From Blautia sp. (GTDB taxonomy: Bacteria; Bacillota; Clostridia; Lachnospirales; Lachnospiraceae), in contig JALEJS010000023.1 of the NCBI GenBank assembly GCA_022769545.1, positions 1 to 63,131 of the forward strand: a stretch of 63,131 nucleotides of DNA, given 5' to 3'. The position numbers were made by a program, and so were the translations under genes. Shown here piece after piece: positions 1 to 9,011 of the stretch (positions are counted from its first letter, which is position 1; each line of letters starts with the position of its first letter). Below the pieces are notes generated by a model. That model was given only the letters and a program-made list of their open reading frames with translations. It was not told the origin of the DNA and made no database searches.

Positions 1-166
1 AATGTATGACTATGGATACTTCTTTGCTTCGCAAAACTGAATAGCGTTGTTATAAAAGACTGCCAGAGGGGGTAACTAAGTGTTAAAGGGGGTTATGGAC
101 TCCAAAAGTTACCCCCTCTGGTTCTGCGTAAGGGGTTTTGCTACATTATAATAAGTAAAGAAAGTC
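1..166. other. Non-coding flank, possible end of a mobile element
   Basis: This stretch holds no recognisable gene. It contains a perfect 15-bp inverted repeat (63-77 and 107-121) and is directly followed by comEC coding sequence that lacks its 5' part. In the comEC frame the last stop is at 152-154, so coding homology cannot continue upstream in frame. The simplest reading is that the end of an insertion sequence or transposon lies here and the rest of the element is outside the window. No transposase is visible, so the mobile-element call is an inference. A chance TATAAT sits at 147-152. Confidence 0.4.
63..121. repeat. 15-bp perfect inverted repeat with 29-nt spacer
   Basis: CCAGAGGGGGTAACT (63-77) is the exact reverse complement of 107-121. 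The spacer contains a second GGGGGTTA. It lies just outside the truncated comEC. It could be a transposon subterminal repeat, a transposase binding site or a strong hairpin. No T-run follows, so it is not a classical terminator. Confidence 0.8.
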
Positions 167-1774
167 TTGACGGGGCTGCATCTGAGTGTTCTTGCGATGG
201 GGCTTTTCCGTATTCTGAATTATGGCGGCCTGGCCATACGTCCGGCAGGATTTCTGGCTCTGGTGCTCATGCTCCCCTACGGAATACTTACCGGAAACAG
301 TGTGTCGGTCCTGCGGGCGATGTGTATGTTCCTCCTGACGATCCTGGCAAAAATGACCGGAAGGATCTATGACATGCTTACAGCGCTCTCGCTGGCGGCT
401 ATATTGCTTTTGCTGGATTCACCGGCATACCTGTACAGCTCCGGTTTCCTCATGTCTTTCGGTGCGGTGGTTGGCCTTGGGGTAACAGCCCCTGCAGTCT
501 GCCGGATCTGGAAGGTGGAAAACCATATGATAAAAGGTCTGGTGTCTGCCGCTTCCATACAGATTACCATGCTCCCGGTACAGCTGTGGTTTTTTGGAGA
601 GATTTCCGTGGCGGGAATGTTTCTGAATCTTCTGGTGGTGCCAACTGCCGCGGCAGTACTGTGCAGCGGAGTGGGCGCGGTACTTCTTGGCAGTATTTCC
701 ATAAAGGCGGCCAGGGCAGCGGCTCTGTGCGGCAGATTTCTTTTCCATATCTATGCGTGGCTGGGGGAACTGTCTGCCCGGATTCCCGGAAATACGTGGA
801 TTGCAGGACAGCCCCGGAAGTGGAAAATCGTACTGTATTATATCCTTTTGTTTGGCGGACTGTGGCTGATGAAAGGGATCCGGAAAAAATATTCCGGAAA
901 AGGGACTGCGGCGGCATGTGCCTTTGCAGGAATAACAGGCCTGCTTTTTTTGGGCGGCCTTCTGGGATATCATCCGCGAAGAGCGCTGACAGTGACCTGC
1001 CTGGATGTGGGACAGGGAGACGCAGCGGTGATTCAGACGCCGGCAGGAGCCTGTTACATGATTGACTGCGGCAGCTCGGGAAAGAAACATGTGGGAAAAA
1101 ATCAGCTGCTTCCTTTTTTGAAAAACCAGGGAATCGCCTATGTGGACGGGATATTTGTGTCGCATACCGATGAGGATCATATCAGCGGCATCCGCAGTCT
1201 TCTGGAATATATCCGGGGGAATTTGACGGCGATCCGCGTGGGAAGTCTGATTCTGCCGGAATGGGAAACACCTCCGGAAAGCTGGAAAGAACTGGAGCGC
1301 CTGGCAAAGGAGGCCGGTGCTGTGGTACAGTATGCCGGAAAAGGAAAACAATGCAGGTCCGGTGCAGTCTGCATGAAAATTCTTGCACCCGAAAAAGCAT
1401 CGATGGGTACGGATGTAAACGAAGAGGCTATGGTGATCGAGCTGAGATACGGAAGCTTTTCCGGCCTTTTTACCGGAGATATCGGGCAGAAGACCGAAGA
1501 AAGGCTACTGGAGAGTATGGGCGACGCAGACTTCCTGAAAGTGGCACATCACGGATCCCGGTATTCTACCGGGGAAGCCTTTCTGGAACAGGTGCAGCCG
1601 GAATATGCGGTAATTTCCTGTTCGGAACACAATCTGTATGGCCATCCGTCCCCGGAGACAGTTGCACGGCTGGAAAACAGAGGTATTCACGTAAACTATA
1701 CGATGAAGAGCGGAGCTGTCACGCTGCGTACGGATGGGACCCGGATCCGGATCGAGACATATCTGGCCTCGTGA
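167..1774 (+). pseudogene. comEC: ComEC/Rec2 DNA-uptake channel, missing N-terminal part
   Basis: ComEC is the membrane channel that carries single-stranded DNA into the cell during transformation. The visible 535 residues begin inside the competence domain at the conserved T-G-L-H-L-S motif, continue through several membrane helices, and end with a full metallo-beta-lactamase-like domain (DVGQGDAA about residue 280, SHTDEDH about 330, AHHGS near 460). Full-length ComEC proteins have roughly 700-800 residues, so about 200-250 residues (N-terminal domain and first helices) are absent. The only in-frame start near the break is a TTG at 167 without a convincing ribosome binding site, and an in-frame stop lies at 152-154. 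The upstream flank looks foreign. I read this as a disrupted gene. The alternative is that a short C-terminal protein is still made from TTG. holA follows, as in Bacillus. Confidence 0.75.
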
Positions 1775-1837
1775 ATACATGCTTTCAAATTTTGGGCTTC
1801 TCCTGTTCTGCTTTTTGTGTTATGGTGGATAGAGAAA

Positions 1838-2842
1838 ATGAACAGGAGCAAGCAGGCAGTGAAGGCGATTCAGGAAGATATCAAAACAGGACAGTTCCGG
1901 CAGGCATATCTGCTTTACGGGGAAGAGGCGTATCTGAAACAGCAGTATAAGAAGAATCTGATCCATGCGCTGAATCCGGATGAGGATACGATGAATTTTC
2001 GGGTCTGTTCCGGTAAGGGAATCGATGTGAGAGAGCTGATCGATCTGTGTGAGACGATGCCCTTTTTTGCAGACCGCCGTGTCATCCTTCTGGAGGATAC
2101 CGGTTTCTTTAAAAACAAATGTGATGAGCTGGCAGACTATATGAAAACACTGCCGGATTATGTGTATCTGATCTTTGCAGAGACAGAGGTGGACAAGAGA
2201 AGCCGGATGTATAAGGCTGTGAAGGGCTGCGGAAGAATTGCGGAATTTACCCGCCAGGATGAGAAGACGCTGCTTCGCTGGGCAGCGGGAATTCTGGGAA
2301 AAGAGGGAAAGCGGATCACGCAGAAGGATATGGAGCTTCTCCTTACCATGACGGGGACAGATATGGGCAACATCCGGATGGAGCTGGAAAAGGTGATTTC
2401 CTATACCCAGGGGCGAGATGTGGTGACGGAAGAGGACATCCGTGCGGTCTGTACGACTCAGATTACCAACAAAATCTTTGATATGGTACGGGCGGTGACG
2501 GAGAAAAAACAGAAACGTGCACTGGATCTGTATTATGATCTGCTCACGCTGAAGGAGCCGCCCATGCGGATTCTGTTCCTTCTGGCAAGACAGTACCGGC
2601 AGCTTCTCCTTACCAGAAAAATGACGGCAGAGGGCGCTTCCCAGAGTGAAATCGCTTCCAGACTCGGGGTTCCGTCCTTTGCGGTGAAAAATCTGGTCTC
2701 CTGTGCCCGGGCATATGAGATCCCGGAGCTGGAGCAGGCGGTGGAGGATTTTGTGGATGCCGAGGAGGCAGTAAAGACGGGGCGTCTGGGTGACGTGCTC
2801 AGCGTCGAACTCCTGATCATAAAATACAGCGCCATGAAATAA
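1838..2842 (+). CDS. holA: DNA polymerase III delta subunit
   Basis: HolA is the clamp-loader subunit that opens the beta sliding clamp. The 334-residue protein starts with the family pattern of a short helix followed by Y-L-L-Y-G-E-E-A-Y-L, then has the AAA+-like fold without a Walker A motif, and the C-terminal collar with QYRQLLLTRKM. Length and order match the family. The ATG at 1838 gives the usual N-terminus; a GTG at 1817 in the same frame is possible. The neighbours comEC upstream and rpsT downstream on the opposite strand reproduce the Bacillus arrangement. A convergent hairpin at 2847-2877 ends transcription. Confidence 0.93.
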   Translation: MNRSKQAVKAIQEDIKTGQFRQAYLLYGEEAYLKQQYKKNLIHALNPDEDTMNFRVCSGKGIDVRELIDLCETMPFFADRRVILLEDTGFFKNKCDELADYMKTLPDYVYLIFAETEVDKRSRMYKAVKGCGRIAEFTRQDEKTLLRWAAGILGKEGKRITQKDMELLLTMTGTDMGNIRMELEKVISYTQGRDVVTEEDIRAVCTTQITNKIFDMVRAVTEKKQKRALDLYYDLLTLKEPPMRILFLLARQYRQLLLTRKMTAEGASQSEIASRLGVPSFAVKNLVSCARAYEIPELEQAVEDFVDAEEAVKTGRLGDVLSVELLIIKYSAMK

Positions 2843-2846
2843 AAAA

Positions 2847-2877
2847 AAGACAGTCACATGACGGTTGTGACTGTCTT
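2847..2877. terminator. Bidirectional terminator between holA and rpsT
   Basis: A 12-bp perfect stem (2847-2858 with 2866-2877) has a 7-nt loop. On the minus strand it is followed by a run of U from the A-tract at 2841-2848, ideal for ending rpsT. On the plus strand a weaker ACTTTTACT follows, ending holA. Confidence 0.88.
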
Positions 2878-2910
2878 ACTTTTACTCATAAGCTTATAAA
2901 TAAAAATCTA

Positions 2911-3174
2911 TTATTCCATGCTGCTGACAGCTTTGGATAAACGGGAAACTTTTCTTGCGCAGTTGTTTTTATGATAAACACCTTTGGAAGTAGCTTTGCT
3001 GATTGTGGAAACTGCATTCTTCAGTGCCTCTTCAGCTGCTGCCTTATCCTTTGCTGCTACGGCTGCCTCAACCTTTTTGATGGAAGTCTTAACTGCAGAT
3101 CTGATCGATTTGTTTCTCGCTGCTTTTGTTCTGGTTACCAGGATTCTTTTCTTTGCAGATTTGATATTAGCCAA
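2911..3174 (-). CDS. rpsT: 30S ribosomal protein S20
   Basis: S20 binds 16S rRNA and is needed for 30S assembly. The 87-residue product begins M-A-N-I-K-S-A-K-K-R-I and is rich in Lys, Arg and Ala, with the K-A-A-R-N-K-S motif typical of the family. The start is a TTG at 3174-3172: GGAGGTG lies 8 nt upstream, and the homologous N-terminus begins exactly there. An in-frame ATG at 3189 would add five non-conserved residues and overlap the ribosome binding site. The E. coli rpsT also uses UUG, where the weak start takes part in autogenous control. The gene stands alone on the minus strand with its own promoter and terminator. Confidence 0.96.
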   Translation of the reverse strand: MANIKSAKKRILVTRTKAARNKSIRSAVKTSIKKVEAAVAAKDKAAAEEALKNAVSTISKATSKGVYHKNNCARKVSRLSKAVSSME

Positions 3175-3256
3175 TGTGTACACCTCCAATTCCTGTAAAA
3201 AATGTAATGGCGTTCATAGAAACAGACACGGGCGCTCCTATGAAACATGCTTATTT

Positions 3257-3285
3257 ATTTTAGTATAATTACCAGGGCTTGTCAA
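3257..3285 (-). promoter_or_regulatory. SigA promoter of rpsT
   Basis: Read on the minus strand, TTGACA (3285-3280) and TAAAAT (3262-3257) are separated by 17 nt. The transcript would have a leader of about 75 nt before the TTG start. This leader contains a loose 7-bp inverted repeat (3213-3219 with 3238-3244) that could have a regulatory role. Confidence 0.8.
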
Positions 3286-3402
3286 TACATATTTCTGCAA
3301 AAAAATGAGAAAGCTAACAAACAGCAGGAATATCGTAACAGTCAGGCCGGGCTGTACGGCTGAACTGTTACACAATATCAGATGCAGACGGAGGAAAAGA
3401 GC

Positions 3403-4311
3403 ATGGCAGAAAGCTACAGAATCAGGACGGATCTGGCGTTGGAAACAACCGAACGTTTTGCAGAGGAAAATGTGGAAATTCGGGGCGTGGAAATTCGGGA
3501 AAACTATAATGAAGAAAAAGACATGAAGACGACCGTGGTAAAAATCAGGACAGAAAACGGGGCAAAGGCCATGAAACGCCCGCAGGGCACATATATCACC
3601 ATTGAGGCCCCGGATCTTTCCCTGCCGGATGAGGATTACCACCGGGAGGTGGCAGCAGAAATTGCGTCTCACCTGCGGCAGCTGGTCGATCTTGGGGAAG
3701 AGAAATCCATATTGGTAATCGGACTTGGGAATCAGGCGATCACTGCCGATTCTCTGGGACCGCATGTGATTGATAATCTGCGGATGACCCGTCACATTAT
3801 CCGGGAATATGGGATCAAAGGAACCGGGGAGGAAAAAATGCACCGGATCAGCGGGCTGATCCCGGGAGTAATGGCCAGAACAGGAATGGAAACATCGGAG
3901 ATTGTGCAGGGGGTTGCGGCAGAGACGAAGCCGGATGTGGTGATTGCCATAGATGCGCTGGCGGCCAGAAGCACCCGGCGTCTGAATCGTACCATACAGA
4001 TTACGGATACCGGAATTCATCCCGGATCCGGTGTGGGAAATCATCGACACGGACTGACAGAGGAAAATCTTCATGTCAAGGTGATCGGAATCGGTGTTCC
4101 CACGGTGGTGGATGCGGCTACGATCGTTCACGACGCCATGGCACATCTTCTGGATGCGCTGGATGAAGCAGAGCAGAAGGAATTTCTGGAGGAAATGATC
4201 TCGCCGCATCTGCACAGTATGTTTGTGACACCAAAGGATGTGGATGAGACGGTAAAATATTTAAGCTATACCATTTCGGAGGGACTGAATCAGGCTTTTG
4301 CGCAAGTATAA
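3403..4311 (+). CDS. gpr: Germination protease (GPR endopeptidase)
   Basis: GPR degrades small acid-soluble spore proteins when the spore germinates. It is made as a zymogen in the forespore and cleaves its own N-terminal propeptide. The 302-residue product carries the family N-terminus with R-T-D-L-A-L-E near residue 6, a region matching the autoprocessing substrate, I-L-V-I-G-L-G-N-Q followed by T-A-D-S-L-G-P, and V-V-I-A-I-D-A-L-A-A-R. The two conserved Asp in these last two motifs are the proposed catalytic pair of peptidase family A25. ATG 3403 is chosen because GAGGAAA precedes it by about 8 nt; an ATG at 3382 lacks such a site. It is followed after 45 nt by spoIIP, the classic forespore/engulfment pair. 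Confidence 0.95.
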   Translation: MAESYRIRTDLALETTERFAEENVEIRGVEIRENYNEEKDMKTTVVKIRTENGAKAMKRPQGTYITIEAPDLSLPDEDYHREVAAEIASHLRQLVDLGEEKSILVIGLGNQAITADSLGPHVIDNLRMTRHIIREYGIKGTGEEKMHRISGLIPGVMARTGMETSEIVQGVAAETKPDVVIAIDALAARSTRRLNRTIQITDTGIHPGSGVGNHRHGLTEENLHVKVIGIGVPTVVDAATIVHDAMAHLLDALDEAEQKEFLEEMISPHLHSMFVTPKDVDETVKYLSYTISEGLNQAFAQV

Positions 4312-4356
4312 TCCGGACGGATGCCTCATAAGATACCTTTAAAGAGAGGTGATTTT

Positions 4357-5514
4357 GTGACCAGATTCCGGAAAGCGTTCGGTATTCTTTTAAATCTGTG
4401 TTTTTTTTCAGCTCTGGCAATTCTGCCGGAGCCTTTTTCCCTGCACACAGATGTATACCGGCTGCTTCCGGTGTATCACTTCCTTGAGAAAAAAGAGAGG
4501 ACAGGTAGGGAGGATCCGGAGACAGGAGAGCTTCTGATGGAACGGAATGGTATGTATCTGGCAGAAAAATATGAGAACACGGATCCGGGAATCGGGAAAG
4601 AGGCGACAGAGACAGCACCTGTGCCGACGGCCGTTCCCACGAAAATCCCGTCGGTGACACCGGCAGTGACGGCGGTTCCATCGGTGACGACAACTCTGTC
4701 GGTGACGCCTCTTCCAAGGGCGGAAACGCCCTGCCCGGAGGTGGATCTGTCTTCGGAACGGCTGGCAGATTATGATTATTTTCTGAATCAGTTTTTCATT
4801 GTGGACGAAAATACGGAAGCTTCTGCAAACCAGCTGAATGCAGCTGCATTTCTCGAAAAAGATCTGACTGTCAGCAGTGAGGCGAAGGGGCCTCAGATTC
4901 TGATTTATCACAGCCATTCTCAGGAAGGGTTCGCAGATTCCCGTGAAGGGGTGACAGAAGATACCGTTACCGGAGTGGGAGATTATCTTGCGGAACTTCT
5001 GACAGAGCAGTATGGGTACGAGGTGCTTCATGTCCGGGAGTCCTTTGACATCATCGACGGGGAACTGGACAGGAGCAAGGCTTACGACTATGCCCGGGAA
5101 TATGTGGAACCCATTCTTAAGAAGAATCCTTCTGTGGAAGTGGTGATCGATCTTCACCGGGACGGCGTGGATGAGGACTGCCGGCTGGTCACGGAAATAA
5201 ACGGAAAGCCGACGGCGCAGATCATGTTTTATAATGGTCTGAGCTATACAAAATCGCAGGGGCAGGTGGAATACCTTCCGAATCCGTACATAGAAGATAA
5301 CCTGGCCTTTTCGTTCCAGCTGGAATATCAGGCGGCGATGTATTATCCGAAGCTTTACAGGGGAATCTACCTGGCAGGGCTGCGCTATAACCTTCATCTG
5401 AGACCCAGAGCTCTGCTTTTGGAGGCAGGGGCTCAGACAAACACCCTGCAGGAGGTGAAAAATGCGATGGAGCCATTTGCCGATATTCTGGATAAAGTCC
5501 TGAAAAAGAAATGA
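4357..5514 (+). CDS. spoIIP: Stage II sporulation protein P, cell-wall amidase/endopeptidase
   Basis: SpoIIP works with SpoIID and SpoIIM to remove septal peptidoglycan during engulfment. The 385-residue protein has one N-terminal membrane segment (about residues 7-25), a Val/Pro/Thr-rich extracellular linker (about 80-120), and the zinc amidase domain with I-Y-H-S-H-S-Q-E, V-V-I-D-L-H-R-D-G and the late L-L-L-E-A-G-A-Q. The His and Glu in these motifs are the expected zinc ligands and catalytic residue. GTG at 4357 is preferred: AGAGAGG lies 7 nt upstream, and the hydrophobic helix then starts in the usual place. An in-frame ATG at 4321 without a ribosome binding site is the alternative. Confidence 0.93.
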   Translation: MTRFRKAFGILLNLCFFSALAILPEPFSLHTDVYRLLPVYHFLEKKERTGREDPETGELLMERNGMYLAEKYENTDPGIGKEATETAPVPTAVPTKIPSVTPAVTAVPSVTTTLSVTPLPRAETPCPEVDLSSERLADYDYFLNQFFIVDENTEASANQLNAAAFLEKDLTVSSEAKGPQILIYHSHSQEGFADSREGVTEDTVTGVGDYLAELLTEQYGYEVLHVRESFDIIDGELDRSKAYDYAREYVEPILKKNPSVEVVIDLHRDGVDEDCRLVTEINGKPTAQIMFYNGLSYTKSQGQVEYLPNPYIEDNLAFSFQLEYQAAMYYPKLYRGIYLAGLRYNLHLRPRALLLEAGAQTNTLQEVKNAMEPFADILDKVLKKK

Positions 5515-5540
5515 CAAAACGAAAGGACTTATGATATAAT
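5511..5540 (+). promoter_or_regulatory. SigA promoter of lepA
   Basis: ATGACA (5511-5516), an 18-nt spacer and an extended -10 TGATATAAT (TATAAT at 5535-5540) overlap the spoIIP stop codon. This separates housekeeping lepA from the sporulation genes upstream. Confidence 0.75.
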
Positions 5541-5595
5541 GCCCGTGATGAGAAACAAAGACGATTTTCAGATAGATTGAGGAGGACTTTCTGGA

Positions 5596-7404
5596 ATGAC
5601 AGACCAGAACAAAATACGTAATTTTTGTATTATTGCACATATCGACCACGGGAAATCCACTCTGGCAGACCGGATCATTGAAAAAACCGGTCTTTTGACA
5701 GAACGTGAGATGCAGTCTCAGATTCTGGATAACATGGAGCTGGAACGGGAGAGAGGAATTACCATCAAATCCCAGGCGGTCCGAATTGTATATAAGGCCA
5801 AGGACGGGGAGGAATATATCTTTAACCTGATCGACACTCCGGGACATGTGGATTTTAATTACGAGGTATCCAGAAGCCTTGCGGCCTGTGACGGAGCCGT
5901 ACTGGTGGTGGATGCGGCACAGGGAATCGAGGCGCAGACACTGGCAAATGTATATATGGCACTGGATCACGATCTGGATGTCATTCCCGTAATCAACAAA
6001 ATTGACCTTCCAAGCGCAGATCCGGAGCGTGTGATCAATGAGATTGAGGATGTGATCGGAATTGAGGCGCAGGATGCACCAAGGATTTCTGCAAAGACCG
6101 GGCTGAATGTGGAAGAAGTGCTGGAACGGATCGTGGAAAAGGTTCCCGCACCATCGGGAGATGCAGATGCACCGCTGAAAGCGCTGATTTTTGACTCTGT
6201 GTATGATCCGTACAAGGGTGTTATCGTATTCTGCCGTATGATGGATGGCAGAGTCCGGAAAGGAACCATGATTCATATGATGGCCACCGGTTTTAAGGCA
6301 GAAGTGGTGGAAGTGGGATATTTCGGAGCAGGACAGTTTATTCCCTGTGAGGAACTGACTGCAGGAATGGTCGGATATATTACGGCCAGCATCAAAAATG
6401 TGCGGGATACCCGTGTGGGAGATACGGTGACCGATGCGCAGAATCCATGTGCGCAGGCACTTCCCGGATACAAGAAAGTCAATCCGATGGTATACTGTGG
6501 CCTTTATCCGGCGGACGGGGCAAAGTACGGAGATCTCAGGGACGCGCTGGAAAAACTTCAGCTGAATGATGCGTCTCTTTATTACGAACCGGAAACGTCG
6601 GTTGCACTGGGCTTTGGTTTTCGATGCGGATTTCTGGGACTTCTGCACCTGGAAATCATTCAGGAGCGTCTGGAACGGGAATATAACCTGGATCTGGTAA
6701 CGACGGCCCCCAGCGTTATCTATAAAGTTCATAAAACCAACAAGGAAGTGATCGACCTGACGAATCCTACCAATCTTCCGGATCCGTCGGAAATTGAGTA
6801 TATGGAGGAGCCTATGGTCAATGCGGAGATCATGGTGACCACAGAGTTTATCGGTGCGATCATGGATCTGTGCCAGGAGCGGAGAGGCCAGTACATCGGG
6901 ATGGAATATATGGAAGAGACACGTGCGCTTCTGAAGTACAAGCTTCCTCTGAATGAGATCATTTATGATTTCTTTGATGCTCTGAAATCAAGATCCCGCG
7001 GTTATGCGTCACTGGATTATGAGCTGTGCGGATATGAAAAGAGCGAGCTGGTGAAGCTGGATATCCTGGTAAACAAAGAAGAAGTGGATGCACTTTCCTT
7101 TATTGTGCATGGAGAGACGGCGTATGAACGGGGAAGAAAAATGTGTGAGAAGCTGAAAGAAGAAATTCCCCGTCAGCTGTTTGAGATTCCGATTCAGGCG
7201 GCAATCGGCAGCAAGATCATTGCCCGTGAGACGGTCCGTGCCATGAGGAAGGATGTCCTTGCAAAATGCTATGGCGGTGACATCAGCCGAAAGAAAAAGC
7301 TTCTGGAGAAACAGAAGGAAGGAAAAAAACGGATGCGGCAGGTGGGAAATGTGGAAATTCCGCAGAAGGCATTTATGAGTGTGCTAAAGCTGGATGACAA
7401 GTAG
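5596..7404 (+). CDS. lepA: Elongation factor 4 (LepA GTPase)
   Basis: LepA is a ribosome-associated GTPase related to EF-G, implicated in translation under stress and in 30S maturation. All 602 residues are present, the usual length. Visible motifs are G1 A-H-I-D-H-G-K-S-T, switch region G-I-T-I-K-S, G3 D-T-P-G-H-V-D-F, G4 N-K-I-D-L-P, and the LepA-specific basic C-terminus with [18 protein letters not shown]. The start is set by AGGAGGA about 10 nt upstream of ATG 5596. Its position between spoIIP and hemW matches Bacillus. Confidence 0.98.
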   Translation: MTDQNKIRNFCIIAHIDHGKSTLADRIIEKTGLLTEREMQSQILDNMELERERGITIKSQAVRIVYKAKDGEEYIFNLIDTPGHVDFNYEVSRSLAACDGAVLVVDAAQGIEAQTLANVYMALDHDLDVIPVINKIDLPSADPERVINEIEDVIGIEAQDAPRISAKTGLNVEEVLERIVEKVPAPSGDADAPLKALIFDSVYDPYKGVIVFCRMMDGRVRKGTMIHMMATGFKAEVVEVGYFGAGQFIPCEELTAGMVGYITASIKNVRDTRVGDTVTDAQNPCAQALPGYKKVNPMVYCGLYPADGAKYGDLRDALEKLQLNDASLYYEPETSVALGFGFRCGFLGLLHLEIIQERLEREYNLDLVTTAPSVIYKVHKTNKEVIDLTNPTNLPDPSEIEYMEEPMVNAEIMVTTEFIGAIMDLCQERRGQYIGMEYMEETRALLKYKLPLNEIIYDFFDALKSRSRGYASLDYELCGYEKSELVKLDILVNKEEVDALSFIVHGETAYERGRKMCEKLKEEIPRQLFEIPIQAAIGSKIIARETVRAMRKDVLAKCYGGDISRKKKLLEKQKEGKKRMRQVGNVEIPQKAFMSVLKLDDK

Positions 7405-7429
7405 ACATGAAAGTTTTCTGGAGGATACC

Positions 7430-7807
7430 ATGAAAAGAGCGAACGTGTGCGTGACGGCAGGGGTTCTTCTGCTGATCTGCAGCCTTTTGACCGGCTGTGG
7501 ATGCGGAAAGAAAAAAGAAAGAGATAAGACGTCGGAAGAAGTAGTCAGGATCAGCATCACTCCGGAGGTGACTCCGACGCCGATTCCGGAACAGGTAAAT
7601 CCGGATGCGGTGGTGACCAATGGCGGCATCACGATGGTGAACCAGTATCTGGTGGAAAAAGGGACTGCGGCACCGGCCGGGAACGGTCCGGCAGAAAAGC
7701 AGGATGGCGGGGAGACGCAGGAGACGAAGACAGATGAGACCATCGTGGACACCGGTTCGGAGGAAACGGATTCCTACGATGAAGATTATGGGGCAGACAA
7801 TGAGTGA
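7430..7807 (+). CDS. Small predicted lipoprotein of unknown function
   Basis: The 125-residue product has a signal peptide with lipobox L-T-G-C (Cys23), so it should be lipidated and anchored outside the membrane. The mature part is highly charged, with a Thr/Pro-rich stretch and an acidic tail (E-E-T-D-S-Y-D-E-D-Y-G-A-D). I recognise no catalytic domain. GGAG precedes ATG 7430. The gene lies between lepA and hemW and its last 8 nt overlap the hemW start, so the two are translationally coupled. The link to hemW may be only positional. Confidence 0.75.
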   Translation: MKRANVCVTAGVLLLICSLLTGCGCGKKKERDKTSEEVVRISITPEVTPTPIPEQVNPDAVVTNGGITMVNQYLVEKGTAAPAGNGPAEKQDGGETQETKTDETIVDTGSEETDSYDEDYGADNE

Positions 7808-8936
7808 GAAAATGCTGGAAATATATGTTCACATTCCTTTCTGCGTGAGAAAATGCAGCTACTGTGATTTCCTTTCGGGGCCTGCGGATCCGCAGCAGCA
7901 GAGAAGATATGTGGATGCGCTGAAAACAGAAATGGATGCAGTCATGGAAGAGGCAGGGAGACCTGTCTCTTCCATCTATATAGGGGGAGGGACTCCGTCT
8001 GTGCTTCCGGCAGAATGGATCGGCTCACTTCTGGACAAACTGAGAGAGAGGTTTTCCCTACAGGAGGATGCGGAGATATCCATGGAAGCAAATCCCGGTA
8101 CACTGGATGAAAGCAGGCTGCGGTGTTATCGTCAGGCTGGTGTAAACCGGCTCAGTCTGGGACTTCAGTCTCCCAGAGACAGGGAACTGAAGACGCTTGG
8201 CAGGATCCACAGCTGTGCAGACTTTCTGGAAAGCTATGAAATGGCGAGGGAGGCCGGCTTTTCCAATATCAATGTGGATCTGATGATGGCACTTCCCGGA
8301 CAGAGTGTGAAAGACTGGGAAGAAAATCTGGAATGGACGGCACGTCTGCGGCCGCAGCACATATCGGCGTACAGTCTGATCATTGAGGAGGGAACGCCTT
8401 TTGCGCAGAGAGAACTGGATCTGCCGGATGAGGACAGCGAGTACCGGATGTATGAAAACACCGCGTTGATTCTGGGAAAATACGGATACCGCCAGTACGA
8501 AATTTCCAATTATGCGCTGGAGGACTACCGGTGCCGGCACAATGTGGGATACTGGGAGCGGAAGGATTATCTGGGGTTTGGGCTCGGAGCAGCATCCCTG
8601 CTGGGAAACCGGAGATTTTCCAACACCACGGATATGCAGGAATATGTAAGGTGCAGCAGCCGGCCGGAAAAAATCCGGAAAGAGGTGCAGCGACTGACGA
8701 AAGAGGAGCAGATGGAAGAGTTTATGTTTCTGGGACTGCGTATGACCAGAGGGGTTTCTATTCCGGAATTTGAGCGGCTTTTCGGGTGCGGCATCTGGCA
8801 GGAATATGGAAAGGTTCTGGATAAATATATAAAAATGGGAATGCTCTGCCAGGAGGATCACCGTATTTTTCTTTCCCGGGAGGGGATACATGTGAGCAAT
8901 GTGATTATGGCGGAATTCCTTCACGAAAAAGATTGA
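7800..8936 (+). CDS. hemW: HemW-like radical SAM heme chaperone
   Basis: HemW is a radical SAM protein related to coproporphyrinogen III dehydrogenase HemN, but it binds heme and is thought to deliver it. The 378-residue protein has the radical SAM motif C-V-R-K-C-S-Y-C at residues 15-22, followed by F/L. It has Y-I-G-G-G-T-P-S and the C-terminal HemW domain with W-x-R-K-D-Y-L-G-F-G. It lacks the longer N-terminal region of true HemN. ATG 7800 overlaps the upstream lipoprotein gene; ATG 7812 is an equally possible start. The position after lepA matches the hemW (formerly hemN) site of Bacillus. Confidence 0.92.
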   Translation: MSEKMLEIYVHIPFCVRKCSYCDFLSGPADPQQQRRYVDALKTEMDAVMEEAGRPVSSIYIGGGTPSVLPAEWIGSLLDKLRERFSLQEDAEISMEANPGTLDESRLRCYRQAGVNRLSLGLQSPRDRELKTLGRIHSCADFLESYEMAREAGFSNINVDLMMALPGQSVKDWEENLEWTARLRPQHISAYSLIIEEGTPFAQRELDLPDEDSEYRMYENTALILGKYGYRQYEISNYALEDYRCRHNVGYWERKDYLGFGLGAASLLGNRRFSNTTDMQEYVRCSSRPEKIRKEVQRLTKEEQMEEFMFLGLRMTRGVSIPEFERLFGCGIWQEYGKVLDKYIKMGMLCQEDHRIFLSREGIHVSNVIMAEFLHEKD

Positions 8937-8961
8937 CGAACGTATGTTTGCGGGGTATACT
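8933..8961 (+). promoter_or_regulatory. SigA promoter of uvrA
   Basis: TTGACG (8933-8938), a 17-nt spacer and TATACT (8956-8961) overlap the hemW stop codon and lie about 50 nt before the uvrA start. I looked for but did not identify a clear SOS (LexA/DinR) box; the GAACGTATGTTTG next to it resembles a degenerate Gram-positive LexA site (GAAC...GTTY). Confidence 0.75.
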
Positions 8962-9011
8962 GAAAAAAGACTTCGAGAGAAAAACTGCCGTGGCCGGCAG
9001 CAGGAGGAAAT

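Noticed and set aside
3190..3256. Structured ribosomal-protein leader RNA before rpsT
   Set aside because: Only a loose 7-bp inverted repeat with an 18-nt loop is visible; not enough to call a defined RNA element.
4408..6732. Very long minus-strand open frame (774 codons) opposite spoIIP and lepA
   Set aside because: It lies opposite two clearly conserved genes, has no recognisable motif and no ribosome binding site; it is a codon-bias shadow.
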